A program made the position numbers and the translations under genes. 64,000 bases of DNA from Bacillota bacterium (GTDB taxonomy: Bacteria > Bacillota > UBA5301 > Bu52): the NCBI GenBank assembly GCA_014896355.1, contig JADBKO010000004.1, positions 1 to 64,000 of the forward strand, in the 5' to 3' direction. Within the stretch, counting starts at the first letter, position 1; each line of letters opens with the position of its first letter. Under the pieces are notes generated by a model. It saw only the letters and a list, made by a program, of their open reading frames with translations, searched no databases and had not been told where the DNA came from. Shown here piece after piece: positions 1 through 9,923 of the stretch.

Positions 1-634
1 GGCTCTGGGCCTGGACGCCCTGGCCTTCGACGGCAGCCTGTCCTCCGGTCAGAAGGAGTGGCTGCGACATCTTTTCCGCCAAAGGTTCCAGGTGCTGGTC
101 AGCACCGAGGCAGGCGGCGAAGGGCTGAATTTCCAGTTTTGCCACATTGTGGTCAATTTCGATCTGCCCTGGAACCCCATGCGGCTGGAACAGCGCATCG
201 GCCGGGTGCACCGCCTGGGGCAGGAACACGATGTCTTCGTCTACCATCTGGTGACGGCCCACACCGTCGAATCCCACGTGCTGCATTTGCTGCACGAGAA
301 ACTGGCCATGTTCGACCATGTGATTGGCGCCGGCGAGGACCACATCCTGGCTGCCATGGACGGCCTCAGACCGGTGCCGCCGGAACCGGCTGGCCACTCT
401 CCCGGGCATTGCCGGCGCCCGCGCCTGCCGGATGCCAGCAGACAAGAGAAACCTGCCTCCCGCGGCCGCCGTAGCCCGGAGGATCCGGGCTGGAAATTGG
501 AAACCCTCATTCTGGACGCAGTGGCCAACTCCAGCGACGAAGCCGAGCTGCACCGCCGCCTGGAGAATCTTGCCGCCCGGTTGGCCGCAGCCCGCAGACC
601 CGGCAGCCGGGCTTGGTGGGACGTGTTGGATTGA
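1..634 (+). CDS. SNF2/RapA-type helicase, C-terminal part (5' truncated by window edge)
   Basis: Frame 2 is open from base 2 (ALGLDALAFDGSLSSGQKEWLRHLFRQRFQVLVSTEAGGEGLNFQFCHIVVNFDLPWNPMRLEQRIGRVHRLGQ); classic SF2 motifs V/VI. Confidence 0.88.
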   Translation, partial: ALGLDALAFDGSLSSGQKEWLRHLFRQRFQVLVSTEAGGEGLNFQFCHIVVNFDLPWNPMRLEQRIGRVHRLGQEHDVFVYHLVTAHTVESHVLHLLHEKLAMFDHVIGAGEDHILAAMDGLRPVPPEPAGHSPGHCRRPRLPDASRQEKPASRGRRSPEDPGWKLETLILDAVANSSDEAELHRRLENLAARLAAARRPGSRAWWDVLD

Positions 635-1656
635 AAAACCCGAGCCCCGGCTGGGAGCATGAGGAACTGCGCTCTTTTGTTCAACGCTTTTATGGCCTGG
701 CTGGCGCCCAGGTGCAGGCTGCCGGGCCTTTTCTCTTCGTGCACCTGCCCGAGGACGTGGCGCGAGTGCTCGCCGGCCCCTGGGCAAGGGAAGAGACGCT
801 GTGCCTCTCTTTTCCCGCGGAGCCTTCCGGTGCCAGAGAGCAGGCGGCGCCACCGGACAGCTTTCCGCCGGATGAAGTCGCCGGCGCAGGGGCGCAGAGG
901 GCTTCCGGGGAGCCGGAGCCCGTAACCCTTGGCAGCCAGCGGCTGAACCAGATCGTCACCTACGTCCGCAGCCGGGGAAGAGCCTTCGCCGGGACCTTGC
1001 ACTTGCAGCTGGCCGGCCGCCAGCCCGCAGGCCCCTCCTGGGCCCATTGGGCCTGCCGCCGGCGCTGGGAACCTCTGCTGGCCCTGCAGATCCGGGTTCA
1101 GCGGCCCGGCACCAACCTGCAGGATGAGCTTTTTTCCTGGGGAGTGAACCTGGCCCGGGGAACCCTCTACGGACCCAACCTCCTGCCGTTCGCGCCCGGG
1201 CAACCGGCGCTCTTAAGCTGGGACGAGTTGCAGGAGGGCCGCCCTCCGGCAGGCGAAGAATGCCGGCAAGCCAGGCTGCGGAGCAGCGACGCCGCAGCCG
1301 CAGCCCTTCTTGGGTGCATCGCCCATGTGGCCCGGGAAGACGCCAGCTGGGCCCTGGAGGCCCAGCAGCGCCTGAAGGCGGAACTGGAGGCATTGGAGAG
1401 ATACTATCAGCATCTGAGTGAAGAAGGCCAGGACGAGGAGCAGAAGTATTTGAGGGGACGCTACCTGCGGACCCAGGAAGAGCTGGACCGCTGGAGGCCG
1501 AGAATACGCCTGTGGCCCACTTCAGCCGCCTGGCTCTGGACGCCGGTCTACGTTTCCAGCTTTGTACCTGTGCTGAGCAGGCGGCAAAGCCACGAAATCG
1601 GCCACGACCCGTTGGAAGCCCGCCAGGCGGAGCGCAGCCACACTACCGCCCGCTGA
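631..1656 (+). CDS. Uncharacterised protein coupled to the upstream helicase, possibly YqhG-like
   Basis: TTG start at 631 overlaps the helicase TGA (TTGA). Long ORF. The helicase plus unknown-protein pair resembles Bacillus yqhH-yqhG. Confidence 0.65.
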   Translation: MKNPSPGWEHEELRSFVQRFYGLAGAQVQAAGPFLFVHLPEDVARVLAGPWAREETLCLSFPAEPSGAREQAAPPDSFPPDEVAGAGAQRASGEPEPVTLGSQRLNQIVTYVRSRGRAFAGTLHLQLAGRQPAGPSWAHWACRRRWEPLLALQIRVQRPGTNLQDELFSWGVNLARGTLYGPNLLPFAPGQPALLSWDELQEGRPPAGEECRQARLRSSDAAAAALLGCIAHVAREDASWALEAQQRLKAELEALERYYQHLSEEGQDEEQKYLRGRYLRTQEELDRWRPRIRLWPTSAAWLWTPVYVSSFVPVLSRRQSHEIGHDPLEARQAERSHTTAR

Positions 1657-2143
1657 CCGCCTGATCCCAGCGAGGCCGTGCAGACACGTACGCGGCGGTC
1701 GCCCCCTGATCCTGGGCACCCAGGCCGCCGCGCCGCAGAACACGGGACAGTTCCGAGCGCAGCCGCCGGTTTTCCTCTTCCAGGTCTTGCACCCGCGCCG
1801 CCCAGTATTCGGAATCGAACGCATGCTGCCGGAAGTCGGCCCGGATTTCGCCCAGGGCGCGGCGCCGGTCACGCTGCCGCTTGATCTCCCACAGCTTCGC
1901 CACGTCCACCGGATCGAAAACCCGGAACCCGTTCTCCGCCGCCCGCCCTGCGGCCGGGGAAAGAAATTCCTTGAACTGCTCAGTCCAGTGCCGGATGGTG
2001 CTGGGGGAAACCCCAAAATCCCTGGCCAGATCTCCCGTGGTCTTGTAGTGCATGGAATCCGCCTCCCACCGCTGCAATGCCGGGGAAACCCTGGATAGGT
2101 TGTGTATTTCTATGGCCTTCATCCATGAGCTCCGGAGACCCAC
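1643..2143 (-). CDS. MerR-like HTH DNA-binding protein; true start may be the internal MHYKTTGDLARDFGVS
   Basis: HTH-like TTGDLARDFGVSPSTIRHWTEQF followed by coiled coil (YWAARVQDLEEENRRLRSELSRVL). Confidence 0.65.
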   Translation of the reverse strand: MGLRSSWMKAIEIHNLSRVSPALQRWEADSMHYKTTGDLARDFGVSPSTIRHWTEQFKEFLSPAAGRAAENGFRVFDPVDVAKLWEIKRQRDRRRALGEIRADFRQHAFDSEYWAARVQDLEEENRRLRSELSRVLRRGGLGAQDQGATAAYVSARPRWDQAVSGR

Positions 2144-2293
2144 GCAGACGGAGCCTGGCGCCCGGGCCGCCTTCCGCCCTGCACTCCTGTGGCCTCCGCA
2201 CTCCCGGCAACTACAGTATTCTCATTGAATTGCCTGGGATTTACCCAAGAACTGTTCTCATTATACAGCCCCGGGCCAGATCCGTCCAGTCGG

Positions 2294-5116
2294 TCACAAC
2301 ACCGGTTGGGAATCCGGCACCGGGCTGCGCCGGTTTTCCCCTGCCAAGATCTCGGCCAGCTGGCGGCGCAACTGCGCCACCACCGGTTCGGGCAGGGGCC
2401 GGAACTCCGGCATGTTGCGCAGGCTCCCGCCGCTTTCCCCGGCGGCAGGCGGCGCGCCGGTCCCCACCTGATGGCCCGGTCCGGGTTCTCTGGCTCCCCC
2501 TTCCCCCCGGCCCGGGGACCAGGCCGGGAAATTCCCCGTGGCCGCAGCGATCCCGGGGCCGGCCGGCATCTGCCCAGGCCGGGCCGCCGCAGCGGCGGCC
2601 GTGTCAACGGCTGTCCCCGGCTCAGGCAGGGAGATCCTGCCCAGCAGGGCCAAGAGCAGCAGACGAGCCGCTTCTTTATCGGGGATTTGCTCCCGGGCGC
2701 TCACATCCGGGTCGCCCATAGCCGCCGGCGGCACCGGAGCGCCTACACAGCTGGGGCAGCCGTCCCGGCAGCTGCAGCCCTCAATGAGCTCCAGGGCTCC
2801 CTGCAGGACATCCGTCAGCTTCCCCCAAACCCTCTGGGCAAACCCTGCGCCGCCCGGAAAGCGGTCGAACACGAACACCGCCATGGCTCCCTGGGGAGCC
2901 ATCTGCACGGCGGTGCTCACATCCAGGGGGTCGCACATGGCAAAAAGGGGCACCACGCCGGTGATGGCATTGGCCAATCCCACCATCCCCTGCAGCGGGT
3001 CCCTTCCGCGGATCTGCACCGCAGCCGCCACCAGCGCCGACGGCGTCAGCCAGAATCCCGTGGTGCCCAAAAGAAGCGGCGGCAGGGAGAGCCTTCCGAA
3101 GCCCAAGCTCTCATTGCTGTAAAAGCGGATCTTTTTGAACATATACGTCAGGTAGCGCACTTCCAGCTGGCCGAAACGGGCTACCCAGGTCCATTCCGGC
3201 GCCGCCACGCCGGGCGCTCCCTGCAGCGGCGCGCCCTCAGCGGCAAAACTTCCGCTGCCGTACCGCATCTCTTCCTCCTGAACCACCTGCACCTGGCGGT
3301 CTGTAACAGCCTGGGTGTAGTAGTCCAAATCCGCCGCATGCACGTAGGCGGTTTTCTCCGCCAGATCCAGCTTCTCCACTAGGTAGGTCTGGCCGTTGTG
3401 GAGATAAACGGCTTCCGGGTGCACCAACATGAAAGCCGTCCACTCATCCACCGTGCCGATGACGCGGCTGCCTGCCACGGCGGGCCCGGCGGCAGGCTCC
3501 GGCCGCACCCGGCGCCTGCCGCCGGATTCCATGACCCCCACCTCACCGGCGGCGATGCCGGTCCGGCCCGGAACCTCCAGGATCGTGTAGGTGCCTGCCG
3601 CGGCTTGGCGCAAATTGACGCTGTCCGCGGGGAATCCTCCGCCGTGGAAGTACAGCCGTGATCCTCTCTCGGCCAACTGCCCGTTCTCCAGCAACAGCTC
3701 CGCCACGGCCGGAGCGTAGACCCCAAGGCCAGAGAGCTCCTCCCGGGCCAGGGGGATCTCCAGTGCCGCCGCCCGCAGCTGGGGCAGCAGAAGATGGGCA
3801 TTTCCCGGATCGATGACGGCAGCCTCCGGGCTGCGCCCGAACAAATAGTCCGGGTGCTGCATCAGATACTGGTCCGTAGGCGATGAATGGGCGATCAGAA
3901 CCGCCAGACTGGCGTTGCGGCTGCGACCGGCGCGGCCAGCTTGCTGCCAGGTGCTGGCGATGCTGCCGGGAAAGCCCACCAGAATGGCGGCATCCAGCCC
4001 TCCCACGTCGATCCCTAGCTCCAGGGCGTTGGTGGTGGTGACGCCCAGAAGCTCTCCCGAAAACAACCGGCGCTCGATTTCCCGGCGTTCCTCCGGCAGG
4101 TAGCCGCCCCGGTAGGAATGCACCGCATTGCGCAGGCCGGCGCCGTCCTTCGCCAGGTCCTCCTGGACATAGCGGTACAGCACTTCCGCCACGGTCCGGG
4201 TGCGCACGAAGGTGATGGTCCCGAGGCCCCGGCGCACCAGCGAGGCCATGAGGGTCCGGGCCTCCATGTTGGCACTGCGCCGCTCGCCTCCCGGGCCCAC
4301 CCGGGGAGGATTCCACAACACGAAAACCTTGCGCCCCCGGGGGGAGCCGTCACCATCGATCAGCGCCAAGTCCTGACCCGTCAGTTGGCGTGCCAACTCC
4401 AACGGATTGCCGATGGTGGCGGAGGTGGTGAAAAACTGCGGCCGGACACCGTAGTGGGCGGCAATGCGCCGCAGACGCCACAGAACCAGCGCCACATTGG
4501 CGCCAAAAATCCCCCGGTAGACGTGGATCTCATCCACCACCACGAAGCGCAGGTGCGAGAAGAAACGCACCCAAGTGGGGTGGCGGGGCAGGATACCGCT
4601 GGAGAGCATGTCCGGGTTGGTCAGGATGAGCCTCCCCTCCTGGCGCAGGCGCCGCCGGGCCTGAGGCGGGGTGTCCCCGTCATAGGTGCCCATGGGTATG
4701 GCCAGGCCGGCGGCACGCACCAGCTGCTCCAGAGAGCGCAGCTGGTCCTGGGCCAGTGCCTTCGTGGGGAAAAGGTACAGCGCCGTGGCAAGAGGATCTG
4801 CGGCTAGGGTTTCCAATACGGGCAGATGATAGCAAAGGCTCTTGCCGCTGGCGGTACCCGTCACGACGACCCAGCCCCGGCCTTCCCTGGCAAGCTCCAA
4901 AGCCTGGGTCTGATGGGAATACAGGGCCTCGATGCCGCCAGAAGCCAGGGCCTGCTGCAAAACCGGCGGCAAAGGCTTGTCCAGCGGCACATAGCGGGCT
5001 GCCCGGGCGGGGATCTCCTCCACGTGCACGATCTGGCCGTGGTAAGACGGCTGCGCCTGCCAAAAGGCCAGCAGCTCCTCGGGGCTGAAGGACGCCTTCC
5101 TACCGCCTTCGCTCAT
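2294..5116 (-). CDS. DEAD/DEAH-box helicase with DUF1998-type C-terminus (YprA/MrfA-like)
   Basis: GTASGKSLCYHLPVLE, VVVDEIHVYRG, QQAGRAGR and CSCRDGCPSCVGAP. Starts MSEGGRKASF; ATGA overlap with rpe. Confidence 0.9.
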   Translation of the reverse strand: MSEGGRKASFSPEELLAFWQAQPSYHGQIVHVEEIPARAARYVPLDKPLPPVLQQALASGGIEALYSHQTQALELAREGRGWVVVTGTASGKSLCYHLPVLETLAADPLATALYLFPTKALAQDQLRSLEQLVRAAGLAIPMGTYDGDTPPQARRRLRQEGRLILTNPDMLSSGILPRHPTWVRFFSHLRFVVVDEIHVYRGIFGANVALVLWRLRRIAAHYGVRPQFFTTSATIGNPLELARQLTGQDLALIDGDGSPRGRKVFVLWNPPRVGPGGERRSANMEARTLMASLVRRGLGTITFVRTRTVAEVLYRYVQEDLAKDGAGLRNAVHSYRGGYLPEERREIERRLFSGELLGVTTTNALELGIDVGGLDAAILVGFPGSIASTWQQAGRAGRSRNASLAVLIAHSSPTDQYLMQHPDYLFGRSPEAAVIDPGNAHLLLPQLRAAALEIPLAREELSGLGVYAPAVAELLLENGQLAERGSRLYFHGGGFPADSVNLRQAAAGTYTILEVPGRTGIAAGEVGVMESGGRRRVRPEPAAGPAVAGSRVIGTVDEWTAFMLVHPEAVYLHNGQTYLVEKLDLAEKTAYVHAADLDYYTQAVTDRQVQVVQEEEMRYGSGSFAAEGAPLQGAPGVAAPEWTWVARFGQLEVRYLTYMFKKIRFYSNESLGFGRLSLPPLLLGTTGFWLTPSALVAAAVQIRGRDPLQGMVGLANAITGVVPLFAMCDPLDVSTAVQMAPQGAMAVFVFDRFPGGAGFAQRVWGKLTDVLQGALELIEGCSCRDGCPSCVGAPVPPAAMGDPDVSAREQIPDKEAARLLLLALLGRISLPEPGTAVDTAAAAAARPGQMPAGPGIAAATGNFPAWSPGRGEGGAREPGPGHQVGTGAPPAAGESGGSLRNMPEFRPLPEPVVAQLRRQLAEILAGENRRSPVPDSQPVL

Positions 5117-5814
5117 CGCCGGCCCATCCCCATCCCGCGTTCCGCCGCCTGGCGCAAGGCGGCCGCAGCCTGCGCAGCCTGGGGCTGGCCGAAGATGGCG
5201 GTTCCTGCCACCAAAATCCGCGCCCCGGCGGCAGTCGCGGATCCCACGGTATCCGGGGCGATGCCGCCGTCCACCTCGATCAGGGTCTGCAATCCGCGGC
5301 GGGCGATCTCCCGGCGGGCCCGGGCGATCTTGTCCAGCATGGCGGGAATGAACGCCTGGCCCCCGAAGCCGGGTTCCACGGTCATGATCAACAGCACATC
5401 CAACAGGGGCCAGACCTCCTCCAGCACTGCCAGGGGCGTGCCGGGATTCAAAGCCACCCCTGCCTGGCAGCCATGTTCCCTCACCTGCTGCAGCAGCTGA
5501 TAGAGATGAACCGTGCTCTCGGCATGGACCAGGATGCGGAACACACCGGCCTGGGCAAAGGCAGGCAGGAACTTCTCGGGTTCCCACACCATGAGGTGAG
5601 CTTCCACCGGCAGGGCGCTGACCCTGCGCACAGCTGCCACCATCATGGGCCCCATGGTGATATTGGGGACGAAGTGCCCGTCCATGACATCCAGATGCCA
5701 AAAGTCGGCCACTGCCGGAGACGCAGACTCCACAGGGCGCAGGCAACCCGCCAGATTGCCAAAATCCGCTGCCAGAAGCGAAGGCGCCACCTGAACGCCC
5801 TTCTGATTCACCAC
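5113..5814 (-). CDS. rpe: Ribulose-phosphate 3-epimerase
   Basis: VAPSLLAADFGNL, FWHLDVMDGHFVPNITMGP, MTVEPGFGGQAFIP, EVDGGI. Confidence 0.95.
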   Translation of the reverse strand: MVNQKGVQVAPSLLAADFGNLAGCLRPVESASPAVADFWHLDVMDGHFVPNITMGPMMVAAVRRVSALPVEAHLMVWEPEKFLPAFAQAGVFRILVHAESTVHLYQLLQQVREHGCQAGVALNPGTPLAVLEEVWPLLDVLLIMTVEPGFGGQAFIPAMLDKIARARREIARRGLQTLIEVDGGIAPDTVGSATAAGARILVAGTAIFGQPQAAQAAAALRQAAERGMGMGRR

Positions 5815-6818
5815 AGCGCTTGAGCCTCCACTTCCTCCAGGATCCGCAAATAGCTGTCATACCGGGCAGGGAGGATCTTGCCGGCGTCCACTGCCGCCCG
5901 TACGGCGCACCCAGGTTCCCGTCGATGCAGACAGCCCGAGAAACGGCACTGCCCCAGCAGGACGCGCATCTCGGGAAAGAGTTGCGCCAGCCGCGCAGGC
6001 TCCACCGCCACCGGCAGCGGGGTGCTGAAGCCCGGGGTATCCGCCACCCATCCGCCTCCCAAAGGAAGCAGCTGAGCATAGCGGGTCGTATGCCTGCCCC
6101 GCCCCGTCTTGGCGCTGACTTCCCCGCTGGCCAGATCCAAACCCGGGAAGAACCTTTTCAGCAGTGCAGATTTGCCGACCCCCGAGGGCCCGGCGAAGGC
6201 GGAAATGCCGCCGGACAACAAAGCAGCCAGTTCCGAGAGGCCTTGGCCCGTGCATGCGCTGGTGGCCACCACAGGATAGCCTGCAGCGCGGTAGGCCTGC
6301 ACCCACCGCTGGCACTGGTCCTCGGAGACCAAGTCCGCCTTGTTGAACACCACGATGGGCCGGATACCGCTCTTCTCCACCGTAACGAGGAAGCGGTCCA
6401 CCAGCAGCGGGGATGGATCCGGCGAAACCAGCGCGAAGACCACAACCAGGGTCTCGACATTGGCCAGCAAAGGCCGCAGCAGGAGAGACCGCCGCTGTTC
6501 CACCGCCACAATAACGCCGGTTCGGGCGCCCAAGGGCTCCACCTGAACCCAGTCTCCCACCACCACTGGCGGAATGGAAGGAGGCTCCCGCAGCCAGCGG
6601 CGTTGCCACGGCCGCAGCCGCTCTGTCCCGGCCTCTTTCTGATTGCACTGCTTTAGCCTCCCCCGCACGCGGCACTCCAGCGGCGGGTCGTCGCAGCTTG
6701 CCGAACTGTGGTCTCCCCCGGTGGGACGGACGTAATAGAAGCTACTGTAGGCCCGCACCACCAGGCCCCTGACCATCTTGGCGTTTTGATCGGTGCTTTC
6801 CGGATTCGCTTCGGCCAT
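5808..6818 (-). CDS. rsgA: Ribosome small subunit-dependent GTPase A
   Basis: Circularly permuted GTPase: NKADL, GPSGVGKSALLKRFFPG, DTPGF, then Cys/His Zn motif CRFSGCLHRREPGCAV. Confidence 0.95.
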   Translation of the reverse strand: MAEANPESTDQNAKMVRGLVVRAYSSFYYVRPTGGDHSSASCDDPPLECRVRGRLKQCNQKEAGTERLRPWQRRWLREPPSIPPVVVGDWVQVEPLGARTGVIVAVEQRRSLLLRPLLANVETLVVVFALVSPDPSPLLVDRFLVTVEKSGIRPIVVFNKADLVSEDQCQRWVQAYRAAGYPVVATSACTGQGLSELAALLSGGISAFAGPSGVGKSALLKRFFPGLDLASGEVSAKTGRGRHTTRYAQLLPLGGGWVADTPGFSTPLPVAVEPARLAQLFPEMRVLLGQCRFSGCLHRREPGCAVRAAVDAGKILPARYDSYLRILEEVEAQALW

Positions 6819-6885
6819 AAAACGTCAACGCATGGCAGTGCAGCCAGGCCAGACCAGCCTTCTGCACGCCCCGGCAGTCCTCCCG

Positions 6886-9072
6886 TCAGAAATTGAATTC
6901 TTTGACCATGTTCCCATCGATATAGACCTGAACGTTGGCAGCCTTGCCGTACACCTGGACCGCTTGCTCAATGACATCGCCAGGGCGGTGCGTAGCGTTA
7001 TACACCTGCCGGGCAGGCCGTTGATCCACCACGACAATCTGGACCTGTTGCTGGTCCGGCCCCGGCGGTACCGTGATGGTCACATTGATGGTTCGGGCGA
7101 CGGGGCCGTTGTTGGCGGTACCGCTGCCCGGTGCCGCGTACCCTGACGAAGCCAGATACCCTGGGCTGCCCGGCGCCTTGCTGATGACCAGATTCACGGT
7201 CCCCCCCAGCGGCACAGTGGCGCCGGGCTCGGGGTCCTGGTCCAGGACGGTGCCTGCCGGCAAATCCCCGCTCTCCCGCTCCACCACCTGGCCCACTTGT
7301 AGACCCATCTGCACCAGCTGGCCGGTGACATCCGCATACGCCCTTCCCCGCAGATTGGGCATCACCTGGCCCTGCGGTGCGGGGCCCCGGGAAATCACCA
7401 GATTGACGGCACTGCCCCGCTCCACCCGGGCATTGGCGGGCGGATCCTGGGAGATGACCTGCCCTGCCGGGACTTGGTCGGAGTACTCCTCCACCCGCCC
7501 GCCCAACGCCAGAGAGGCGCCGTTCAAGGCCACTTGAACGTCACGCAGGGTCTGTCCGCTCAAATCCGGAACCGTGACCAAATCGGGACCCAGACTGACC
7601 ATGACAGAAACGGTACGGTTCACCTTGACCAGTCTGCCGGCCACGGGCACCTGAGAGACCACGTGGTCCACGGGCACGCTGTTGGAGTGGATGCGGCGCT
7701 CCACAGCCATCTGCAACTGGCTGGACTTGAGGCGCTCCTCCGCCTGCAGGACGCTCATGCCCGTCACGTCCGGCACCCGGGTTTCCCCCACGGAAAGCCA
7801 GGCCGGCAACCACTGCACCAGAAACCAGATGCTGAGCCCGGTCACCAGCACAAATCCCAGGACCGCCAGGGCGATGTTTCTCCGCCGCACCCTGGCTGCT
7901 CGGCCTCCCGGCGACGTTCCTCCCTTGGCCAGGATCGTTCCCTCCTCGCTGCGCCCATCTTGCAACGCCCGGGACAGATCCCCGGCGGGACGCGCATCCG
8001 CACCTTCCTCCGCTCTGCCCGGGGAGCCGGCATTTCGCACCGGCGGATACCCTGAGGTGGCGGCGGCCGCTGCTGGCGAAGGGCCTGGGACTCTACCGGC
8101 CCCCGGAAGCGCAGCCCTGGCGTTTGGGCTGCGGGCTATTCCCCCTGCTTCCGCCGGGTCGAAACCTGCGCCGCCCAAAGGACCGGACGTAGCGCCGACC
8201 GGCCTGCTGCTGCGCCCCAAAGCCAGCCGCTGCCCCTCCCACGCCCAGGCCTCACCGCTGCGCGCCACGGCATCCAGGTCTGCGGCCATTTCCCAGGCCG
8301 TATGGTAGCGGCGTTCCTTGTCCTTGGCCAAGGCCCGGAGAACCACCCGCTCCAGCTGGGGGGGAATGTCCGGATTATACCGGGATGGCGGCCGTGGCGC
8401 TTCGTGCACATGTTTTAACGCCACAGCCACCGCCGTATCCCCTACGAAAGGCACCCGCCCGGTGAGCATCTCGTAGAGCACAACACCCACGGCGTACAGG
8501 TCGGATTGGGGACAGCTGGGCCTGCCCGTGGCCTGCTCCGGTGAAAAATACTGGACCGAGCCCATGACCGTGCCGTTGTCGGTGAGGGTGGCAGCGGTGC
8601 CGGCATGGGCGATGCCGAAATCCGTCACCTTCGCCCTGCCGTCCGGTGTGATCAGGATATTGTGGGGTTTGATGTCCCGGTGGATCACCCCGTGCTCGTG
8701 GGCATGGGCCAGCGCCTCGCACACCTGCCTGCCGATGCGCGCCACCCGCAGAGGAGACAAAGGTGCCTCCCGGCGGATGATGTTCTTCAGGGTTTCGCCG
8801 GGAACGTACTCCATGACGATGAAATGAATGCTGCCCTCGCGGCCCACGTCGTAGACGTTGACGATGTTGGGGTGGGATAGACTGGCCGCAGCCAGGGCCT
8901 CCCGCCGGAACCGCTCCACGAATTCACTGTCGCCGGCAAACTGCTCCCGCAGCACCTTCACAGCCACCGTACGGTGCAGGACCTGATCGCGGGCTTGGTA
9001 AACCACAGCCATACCGCCTTCACCCAGGCGGTTTTCGATCAGATATCGTTTGTGCAGCAGCCTGCCGATCAT
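6886..9072 (-). CDS. prkC: PASTA-domain Ser/Thr protein kinase
   Basis: MIGRLLHKRYLIENRLGEGGMAVVYQ, HRDIKPHNIL, DFGIA; one TM segment; multiple PASTA repeats (VPDVTGMSVLQAEE, VPDLSGQTLRDV). Confidence 0.95.
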   Translation of the reverse strand: MIGRLLHKRYLIENRLGEGGMAVVYQARDQVLHRTVAVKVLREQFAGDSEFVERFRREALAAASLSHPNIVNVYDVGREGSIHFIVMEYVPGETLKNIIRREAPLSPLRVARIGRQVCEALAHAHEHGVIHRDIKPHNILITPDGRAKVTDFGIAHAGTAATLTDNGTVMGSVQYFSPEQATGRPSCPQSDLYAVGVVLYEMLTGRVPFVGDTAVAVALKHVHEAPRPPSRYNPDIPPQLERVVLRALAKDKERRYHTAWEMAADLDAVARSGEAWAWEGQRLALGRSSRPVGATSGPLGGAGFDPAEAGGIARSPNARAALPGAGRVPGPSPAAAAATSGYPPVRNAGSPGRAEEGADARPAGDLSRALQDGRSEEGTILAKGGTSPGGRAARVRRRNIALAVLGFVLVTGLSIWFLVQWLPAWLSVGETRVPDVTGMSVLQAEERLKSSQLQMAVERRIHSNSVPVDHVVSQVPVAGRLVKVNRTVSVMVSLGPDLVTVPDLSGQTLRDVQVALNGASLALGGRVEEYSDQVPAGQVISQDPPANARVERGSAVNLVISRGPAPQGQVMPNLRGRAYADVTGQLVQMGLQVGQVVERESGDLPAGTVLDQDPEPGATVPLGGTVNLVISKAPGSPGYLASSGYAAPGSGTANNGPVARTINVTITVPPGPDQQQVQIVVVDQRPARQVYNATHRPGDVIEQAVQVYGKAANVQVYIDGNMVKEFNF

Positions 9073-9212
9073 GTGCGCATTCCAAGCCAAGGCGTGCCGC
9101 CACGCTCCTCCACATCCCGTGCCCGAGGCAACCTGGGTTTCGCAAAAACGCAGTCTGCCTGTGACACCGATTCCCGCACCAGCCTCCGCATGCTCCAGGC
9201 CAAGCGGCCTCC

Positions 9213-9923
9213 TCAGCCGGAGACGGGCGGTATGTAAGCGACCACCACCGTCACATTGTCATACCCACCGCGGTCCAGGGCCAGGTCCACCAGCCGGTCC
9301 GCCGCCGCCTGAGGCTCCCTTTCCTGCCTCAGCGTATCCAGGATTTCCCCGTCCTGCACCAGAGAGGTCAGACCATCCGTGCATAGCACCAGACGGTCCC
9401 CCGGCTCGATGGGGAACTGCGTCAATTCCACCTGGACATGGGGCTCCGTGCCTAAGGCCTGGGTGAGAATGTTTCGCTGTGGATGCACCATGGCCTCGGC
9501 TTCACTCAGATAGCCCAGGCGCATCAGCTCGCCCACCACGGACTGATCCTGTGTCAAACGGCGGATGTGCTGCCCACGCACCAGATAGGCACGGCTGTCC
9601 CCCACATGCCCCACGTAGGCCATGTGATTTTCCAGCAGCACCGCCGTCAGGGTGGTCCCCATTCCCGCACAGCGGGAGTCGCTGTTGGCCAGGGCGAAAA
9701 TCCGGCGGTTTGCCTCCAGAATGGCCTGCTTCAGTCTCTCCTGCGGTGGTTCCCCGCCCGGGGCCGCTTCCCACAGCACATGGATGGCCATTTCGCTGGC
9801 CACCTCTCCTGCCTGGGCCCCGCCCATGCCATCGGCCACGGCCAGCAGCGGAGGACGGGCCAACAAACGATCCTCATTGGTCAGCCGGGATTTCCCGATG
9901 TCCGTGCGGTAGCCGATCTGCAT
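9213..9923 (-). CDS. prpC: PP2C-family protein phosphatase, PrkC partner
   Basis: MQIGYRTDIGKSRLTNEDRLL, VADGMGGAQAGEVAS, GHVGDSRAYL, LCTDGLTSLV; directly upstream of prkC. Confidence 0.93.
   Translation of the reverse strand: MQIGYRTDIGKSRLTNEDRLLARPPLLAVADGMGGAQAGEVASEMAIHVLWEAAPGGEPPQERLKQAILEANRRIFALANSDSRCAGMGTTLTAVLLENHMAYVGHVGDSRAYLVRGQHIRRLTQDQSVVGELMRLGYLSEAEAMVHPQRNILTQALGTEPHVQVELTQFPIEPGDRLVLCTDGLTSLVQDGEILDTLRQEREPQAAADRLVDLALDRGGYDNVTVVVAYIPPVSG

Noticed and set aside
5117-6079. N-terminal extension of the helicase ORF (1261 aa, 2294-6079)
   Set aside because: This part runs antisense-free but out of frame through rpe and rsgA. The true helicase starts at MSEGGRK (5116).
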